DNA from: a virus
DNA length: 25,312 nucleotides
Reading direction: 5' to 3' (one strand)
Virus record (IMG/VR): IMGVR_UViG_3300005856_000020
Location: 1 to 25,312 of that record
Part shown: positions 21,457-25,312 of the stretch, one piece after another
Position numbering within the stretch: the first letter of the stretch is position 1
Layout of the letters: every line of letters begins with the position of its first letter
The notes under the pieces: generated by a model
What the model saw: the letters and a program-made list of their open reading frames with translations, nothing else
The model's database searches: none
Told to the model about the DNA's origin: nothing
Translations under genes and position numbers: made by a program

Positions 21457-22293
21457 ATGGGAAGCATAGAGTTCTACACTTATTGCCCCGACGAAGGGGT
21501 AGTAAAAATTTATTTCGCAGGAATTCCTCCGTTAGGGTCCACTCCAGAGGAGAACCGCATTGTGCTTCCAATCGCCTGTAAGAGAACAAGACCACCAGTG
21601 GATCCGTCCGTTGGGTATAAGCTCCGTCGGATATACTCCTACAAACCACACTACGAACTCTTAATCCCAATAGGTGGGGTTGCGGTCAATATGTTAGTTT
21701 ATCGCTGGGAGAGCATCGGATTCTGGTGGACGTGGAAGGAATACAAACAAAGGGCATTTCCCTTCACTATCTATCAGTTTCCAGCGTGGGATGCACCATG
21801 GGTTTACGAGGATTGGCAAAGGATCCCAAACCTCCTGTTCCTTTCAACGACAACGTTCATGCCACCGTTCGCAGACATGTCTAACCCACGAGATCAAGAC
21901 TTTCAGCTACACGTGTATTTAGTTATATATAAAGCGTCCCAAGACAGGTTTTTATACTCCGAATACCTCCTGCAGGGTCCCAAATGGAAAAAGGACTGGT
22001 TCGGGAGTATTGCAGAAGTGATGAAGTATTGGGAAGAAGTCCGGGAGACTCTACTGTTGTTCCATGACGCAGCCGTTAACGGTGAAGAAATTGCTATCTA
22101 CCCCCACCCGCTTGGAAGGATAGACGACTGGTGGGAAGGTCAATACAGAGTTCTAAAGGTGATGAGATATGAATGGTTTAAAGCGATACAGGTCGGGCAG
22201 AACTCCGCCCCAGAAGAACCCCAGAATTATTACATGCAGTTCATCGTGCAGGACAGCTCAAGAGACGCCATGGCGGTTATAGTGGGGGGGTGA
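21457..22293 (+). CDS. tail-tip protein, Trp-rich, unknown
   Basis: This 278-residue protein has an unusual aromatic content (WESIGFWWTWKEYKQRAFPF, then WDAPWVYEDWQRIP). GGAGGTGTAAAC gives a good ribosome-binding site. It lies between the hub and the beta-repeat protein. Such aromatic-rich proteins at the tail tip may bind polysaccharide or the cell surface, but no fold is identifiable. Confidence 0.55.
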   Translation: MGSIEFYTYCPDEGVVKIYFAGIPPLGSTPEENRIVLPIACKRTRPPVDPSVGYKLRRIYSYKPHYELLIPIGGVAVNMLVYRWESIGFWWTWKEYKQRAFPFTIYQFPAWDAPWVYEDWQRIPNLLFLSTTTFMPPFADMSNPRDQDFQLHVYLVIYKASQDRFLYSEYLLQGPKWKKDWFGSIAEVMKYWEEVRETLLLFHDAAVNGEEIAIYPHPLGRIDDWWEGQYRVLKVMRYEWFKAIQVGQNSAPEEPQNYYMQFIVQDSSRDAMAVIVGG

Positions 22294-22296
22294 TAA

Positions 22297-22938
22297 ATGA
22301 TAAAAAAACTCATACCTTTCTTTATAAGAGAAAATAAAGCAGAGCTATATGACTTCAGCGCCCCTCCGAAATACTGGGATGTCATCCCTGATGGCGACAG
22401 CAGATATATAGTGTATCTGTCTGGCATCCCAATTTACTACACAGACGTAAACGGGCATTTAGACTATACATACCCGCCATTCAGAAAAGATGTAAGCGCC
22501 ATCAGGGTGTTCTACACGCCACCCATCCAAATAAGCACCACACCATACACCAAAGTCTCTGCGGCGTTGCGTATATTCGTATCAAACACCCACTACGCCC
22601 ACACCTATCTCCGTATCAAAACCGCAGGACGGATTACTGCTCGTATCCGCATTCAAGCAGAAAATTACATAGCAGCACGGTTAAGAATTGAGACCCGCGG
22701 ACCAGTTCAGGCACAGTTGAGCATCATAACAATCTACAATACAACAAGAGGGAAGGCTAAGCTCCGCATAGTAGCAGAAAATAGCAATTACTCGTCCGCC
22801 ATGATCAGAATAAAGACAGAAAACATTCCGATACCTCGGGCGAAATTACAAATCTATATAAAATCAAATAAGCGAAAAATCTCCATGCCCGACTACTACG
22901 CCTTTTACGGCATCCAAACCTTCGGTTTCCTTCCGTAA
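22297..22938 (+). CDS. short-repeat beta protein, possible tail fibre/tip
   Basis: This 213-residue protein consists, from about residue 66 to 190, of some 8 degenerate 12-17-residue repeats built around A-x-(L/I)-R-I (SAALRIFV, HTYLRIKT, TARIRIQA, AARLRIET, QAQLSIIT, KAKLRIVA, SAMIRIKT, RAKLQIYI). Regular alternating hydrophobic-basic strands suggest a beta-solenoid or beta-prism spike. It is the last tail gene and so a candidate receptor-binding element. The family was not recognised. Confidence 0.6.
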   Translation: MIKKLIPFFIRENKAELYDFSAPPKYWDVIPDGDSRYIVYLSGIPIYYTDVNGHLDYTYPPFRKDVSAIRVFYTPPIQISTTPYTKVSAALRIFVSNTHYAHTYLRIKTAGRITARIRIQAENYIAARLRIETRGPVQAQLSIITIYNTTRGKAKLRIVAENSNYSSAMIRIKTENIPIPRAKLQIYIKSNKRKISMPDYYAFYGIQTFGFLP

Positions 22939-22942
22939 GAAC

Positions 22943-22984
22943 CACGCAAAATAGGAAAACTCTCTAAGCCATCGATTCTATATT
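22943..22984 (+). promoter_or_regulatory. late promoter L3 (packaging operon)
   Basis: CACGCAAAATAGGAAAAC (22943-22960), 18 bp, TATATT (22979-22984), 8 bp, ATG (22993). The element matches L1/L2 at 15 of 18 positions and all spacings are identical; the mismatches destroy the right arm of the CGCA-AAA-TGCG palindrome, so it may be a weaker or half site. Confidence 0.75.
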
Positions 22985-22992
22985 CCATCACT

Positions 22993-23202
22993 ATGCGTAT
23001 TACTGCCAAGCGTGTATGTGAGTTTTTACGCAGGATGAGGGAACTGCAAAATTGCAGTTTTCGGACAGAGAGACTGTCTGAGAAGGAAAAACTCATAGTT
23101 CTCACGATACAACTCACAGACGCAGAATACGAAGGAGTAGGTATAAACGCCCGCTTGGCTTTGGAGGATTTGATGCGAAAGGTTCTGGAGGTGGAAGAGT
23201 GA
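22993..23202 (+). CDS. first gene of packaging operon, unknown
   Basis: This 69-residue basic, helical protein (MRITAKRVCEFLRRMRELQN ... LTIQLTDAEYEGVGINARLA) has its ATG 8 bp after the L3 -10 box and no Shine-Dalgarno. The operator-like site 23044-23057 lies 50 bp inside the gene, close enough to act as a roadblock. Function unknown. Confidence 0.6.
   Translation: MRITAKRVCEFLRRMRELQNCSFRTERLSEKEKLIVLTIQLTDAEYEGVGINARLALEDLMRKVLEVEE
23044..23057 (+). repeat. dispersed palindrome site 12
   Basis: CTGCAAAATTGCAG with flanking A/T symmetry (16-bp total arms), 50 bp into the first packaging-operon gene. Identical to site 1. Encodes L-Q-N-C. Confidence 0.75.
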
Positions 23203-23513
23203 TGGAACAGCTTTTGACACATCCCGCCATCATCGTTTTTGCAGTCTCCTCGTTCGTAGCAATCGTAATCAACTACGCAATCATAAAGACAACGATGGCA
23301 AGCATGATGAAGACTTTGGAACAACTCCAAAAAGACTTAGAAGAAGAGAAGGAAAAGAACGCAGAGATTGAAAAGATGATGCTTAAAGAGTATTTGAGAA
23401 AAGAAGACTTCTTAGCGTTTCAAAACAAGGTGGAAGCACGCATGGAGATGAAACTGGAGAAGCTGGAGGAAAAAATAGAAAAGCTTTTGCACAGGCTGGA
23501 GGCTAAACAATGA
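23202..23513 (+). CDS. Mu gp25-like protein (DUF2730 type)
   Basis: This 103-residue protein has one N-terminal transmembrane segment (about 8-30, HPAIIVFAVSSFVAIVINYA) and a long coiled coil (EKNAEIEKMMLKEYLRKEDF and following). Mu-like phages carry a small protein of this architecture just upstream of the gp26-gp27-terminase block. ATG 23202 shares an A with the preceding TGA. Its role in those phages is not known. Confidence 0.6.
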   Translation: MEQLLTHPAIIVFAVSSFVAIVINYAIIKTTMASMMKTLEQLQKDLEEEKEKNAEIEKMMLKEYLRKEDFLAFQNKVEARMEMKLEKLEEKIEKLLHRLEAKQ

Positions 23514-23797
23514 GAAAGCAAGTCAATTACCTAATTCTGAAGTTTTTAGAACAAGTGTATCCCGACAGTCTTACCGTGAAAATGATTGAAGCTTTGTTGG
23601 CAGACTGGAGGATATTCACAGATAGCAAAAAGCTGCTTGAGAAGAACATCAAATATCTCTTAGACAAAGGCTACATAGAAGTGCTGGAAGTGGAACTGCC
23701 CACGCATCAGGCAAAAATCCAAAAACTCAGACTAACCGCCAAAGGCAAAGCTTTGATGGAGAAGGAATTCATTGACGAGCAAGTGGAGGAAGTTTGA
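23510..23797 (+). CDS. Mu gp26-like winged-helix protein
   Basis: This 95-residue protein has a winged-helix pattern: LILKFLEQVYPDSLTVKMIE, then LEKNIKYLLDKGYIEVLEVE, and a wing ending KLRLTAKGKALM. The 'YL.dkGYi ... LTakGk' signature matches small proteins adjacent to DUF3486 (gp27) in Mu-like phages. A 4-bp overlap connects it to both neighbours' reading frames. It may assist DNA recognition during packaging. Confidence 0.65.
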   Translation: MRKQVNYLILKFLEQVYPDSLTVKMIEALLADWRIFTDSKKLLEKNIKYLLDKGYIEVLEVELPTHQAKIQKLRLTAKGKALMEKEFIDEQVEEV

Positions 23798-24306
23798 TGC
23801 CTCGTAGACACTCCCTTGATAGATACCCGGAAGTGAAAGAATACGCAGTGAAGGAATACGAAAGAGGGAAAACGATTAGAGAGTTGGAGCAGGAGATAAA
23901 AATCAAGTTCCCACAAGCCCAAGCGTCCAGATCTTCAATCCACAGGCTAATCAGAAAGTTAAAGCCGTTGCTTGAACTCAAGAGAAGCGGGCTACTGTCC
24001 GATGAGGACCTTGATACATTTCAGCAGTCCCAAACCCTTGCAACAATCGCCACTGGCTTACTCCTTGAAGTCATAGCGGAGTGGCAGGAAAAGGGAGAAG
24101 TGGAAGATGCAAAGATAGACGCACTAATGAGACTTGTGCATACTGCAAGTAATCTCTCACGGAGCAGTGCATACATAGAAAAGACAAAAACTCAACTAAT
24201 AGAACACACAGAGAAAGTGCTTGAGAAGGTGGCAAAGACTTTAGCAAAGCATTTAGATGAAGACCTCGCAAAGCGTATCATAGCGGAGCTAAAGCATGAG
24301 TTATAA
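23797..24306 (+). CDS. small terminase subunit candidate (Mu gp27, DUF3486 type)
   Basis: This 169-residue protein begins MPRRHSLDRYPEVKEYAVKE and has an HTH-like part (GKTIRELEQEIKIKFPQAQA, SRSSIHRLIRKL) followed by helices. This is the layout of gp27 proteins in Mu-like phages, thought to be the small terminase. Its stop overlaps the large terminase start by 11 bp. ATG 23797 shares its base with the preceding TGA. Confidence 0.75.
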   Translation: MPRRHSLDRYPEVKEYAVKEYERGKTIRELEQEIKIKFPQAQASRSSIHRLIRKLKPLLELKRSGLLSDEDLDTFQQSQTLATIATGLLLEVIAEWQEKGEVEDAKIDALMRLVHTASNLSRSSAYIEKTKTQLIEHTEKVLEKVAKTLAKHLDEDLAKRIIAELKHEL

Positions 24307-25312
24307 AGAGAAGGCGGTTAGCAGAGTTTTGGAAAGGGTTCTCATCTCAGAAGCGGACAAGAACAGGAAAGAGCGGGCAAGGAACGACTTTGCTTTCTTT
24401 TGCCAAACCTACCTTCCGCACATCTTCAGAAAGCCCTTTGCAGATTTTCAGCTTGAGATAATCAGCTTTTTGGAAGACCCGCAGATGAAACGAGTAGTTG
24501 TTGCGGCGCCCAGAGAGCACGGGAAAACATCTCTCATATACTTGGGCTATGTTCTGTGGTCTATCCTATACGGCAAGCACAAGTTCATTGTTTGCATCGG
24601 AGCATCCGAGCAAAGGGCTAAGGAACAATTGGAGGATATTCGGTTAGAGCTTGAAAACAACACTGCAATTTTGCAGGACTTCGGAGAAATCATCAAACGG
24701 GCTACGGTGGAGAGAATAGACACAGTGCACACGACAGTGATTTCACGGGGTGCAGGGCAGAAGCTGAGAGGTTTAGTCAAGCGTGGAGAAAGACCCGATT
24801 TAGTCATACTTGACGACATAGAGTCAGAAGAACACGCAAACTCTAAATCTTTGAGGGACAAGCTAAAGAAGTGGTTTTACAGAGTGGTTATGGGCTTATC
24901 CCAGAACGCAAAAATATTTGTGATCGGAACCATCCTCCACTACGATAGCCTTTTGAATGAGCTGATCACAAAGGGACAGGAGCTTGGTTGGTTTGCTAAG
25001 AAATACAGAGCCATCACCGACGAGGGCACGCCGTTGCACCCACATCTCTGGACACTGGAAACGTTAGAAAGGAAAAGGCAGGAAATCGGAAGCTACGCTT
25101 TTGCTTCTGAGTATATGAACGAGCCCTTGTCGGATGAGGACAGGATATTCAGGCAGGAGTGGATTAGGTATTATGAAGAGAAACTGGATCTATCCAAGCT
25201 TGACATTGTGGCGGGCGTTGACCCAAGCACAGGCAAAGAGAAAGGAGACTACACAGCAATAGCGGTTTTGGGCAGGGATAAGGAGACAGGGTGTATATAT
25301 TCCTTATTTATA
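24296..25312 (+). CDS. large terminase subunit, 3' end outside window
   Basis: The ATPase-nuclease drives DNA into the prohead. 339 codons are in the window. The ATPase domain has Walker A APREHGKTS (71-79), Walker B LVILDDIE (D173, D174, E176) and coupling-motif candidate FVIGTILHYD; the start of the nuclease domain shows its first acidic residue at D309 (VAGVDPSTG). The C-terminal nuclease residues lie beyond 25312. The operator-like site 24663-24676 is inside the ATPase domain (TAILQD). Confidence 0.9.
   Translation, partial: MSYKEKAVSRVLERVLISEADKNRKERARNDFAFFCQTYLPHIFRKPFADFQLEIISFLEDPQMKRVVVAAPREHGKTSLIYLGYVLWSILYGKHKFIVCIGASEQRAKEQLEDIRLELENNTAILQDFGEIIKRATVERIDTVHTTVISRGAGQKLRGLVKRGERPDLVILDDIESEEHANSKSLRDKLKKWFYRVVMGLSQNAKIFVIGTILHYDSLLNELITKGQELGWFAKKYRAITDEGTPLHPHLWTLETLERKRQEIGSYAFASEYMNEPLSDEDRIFRQEWIRYYEEKLDLSKLDIVAGVDPSTGKEKGDYTAIAVLGRDKETGCIYSLFI
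24663..24676 (-). repeat. dispersed palindrome site 13
   Basis: CTGCAATTTTGCAG inside the large terminase gene, encoding A-I-L-Q; the same 14 bases as site 2. Confidence 0.75.

Larger units (their letters stand above)
70..25312. mobile_element. Mu-type transposable phage/prophage, right end not in window
   Basis: The element is defined by a MuA-class DDE transposase, a MuB-like ATPase, a LexA/CI-type repressor, complete siphovirus tail, head and lysis genes, and a terminase cut by the window edge. The left boundary is placed at TGTATAATTTGACAAA (starts 70) because MuA-class elements end in 5'-TG and because the first transposase-site-like repeat starts 7 bp inside. Portal, head morphogenesis genes and the second end are expected to the right. 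The divergent layout from a central repressor differs from Mu, whose genes mostly run one way. Confidence 0.85.

Noticed and set aside
1-25312. tRNA or rRNA genes
   Set aside because: No cloverleaf or rRNA-like segment was noticed on either strand; a tRNA search was not possible.

Overview
The window is most of an integrated (or linear) Mu-type transposable phage. One phage end lies at about position 70; the other lies beyond position 25312. The proof of type is a DDE transposase of the MuA class (9492-10913) next to a MuB-like AAA+ target-selection ATPase (8806-9495), plus a cluster of transposase-site-like repeats at the left end that begins TGTATAA, much like Mu's TGTATTGA. The tail genes (tube, frameshifted chaperones, tape measure, hub, no sheath) point to a siphovirus-like particle. 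The spanin pair and Sec-exported endolysin imply a Gram-negative host. Lys/Glu-rich proteins with many AGA/AGG arginine codons suggest a thermophile, possibly Aquificota; the host call is inference only.

Layout. Positions 1-69 look like host DNA. Positions 70-356 hold the phage end. From 14169 down to 6860 runs a leftward early operon: Cro/Ner-like regulator, CII-like protein, small proteins, ParB-like protein, transposase A, B, a Zn/SANT protein, and a DnaC-like helicase loader. A small rightward HTH gene (6609-6875) follows. From 6529 down to 356 runs a leftward late operon: scaffold, major capsid, connector proteins, unknown virion proteins, then holin, spanins and endolysin. Rightward are the LexA/CI-type repressor (14224-14928), the tail operon (15002-22938) and the packaging operon (22993 to beyond the window: gp25/gp26/gp27-like genes and large terminase, cut by the window edge). 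Unlike Mu, the capsid block and the packaging block lie on opposite strands about 18 kb apart.

Control. Three late operons (6529 leftward, 15002 rightward, 22993 rightward) start with the same architecture to the base: an 18-bp element CTCGCAAAATGCGAAAAC (15/18 in the third copy), exactly 18 bp, a TATNTT -10 box, exactly 8 bp, then ATG. This indicates a coordinated late regulon with leaderless messages. The early promoter has TTGACT/TATAAT with 16-bp spacing and 7 bp to ATG, and an operator-like palindrome in its spacer. That palindrome (TGCAA-NN-TTGCA) recurs at 9 exact and several near-exact places throughout the window, mostly inside coding sequence and with no strand bias. This dispersed site system and the late-promoter set are the two most unusual observations. 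Other points of interest are a structured, G-quadruplex-capable 164-nt gap before the parB-like gene and a 13-residue micro-ORF before the capsid gene. All function calls rest on reading motifs by eye; no database search was possible.
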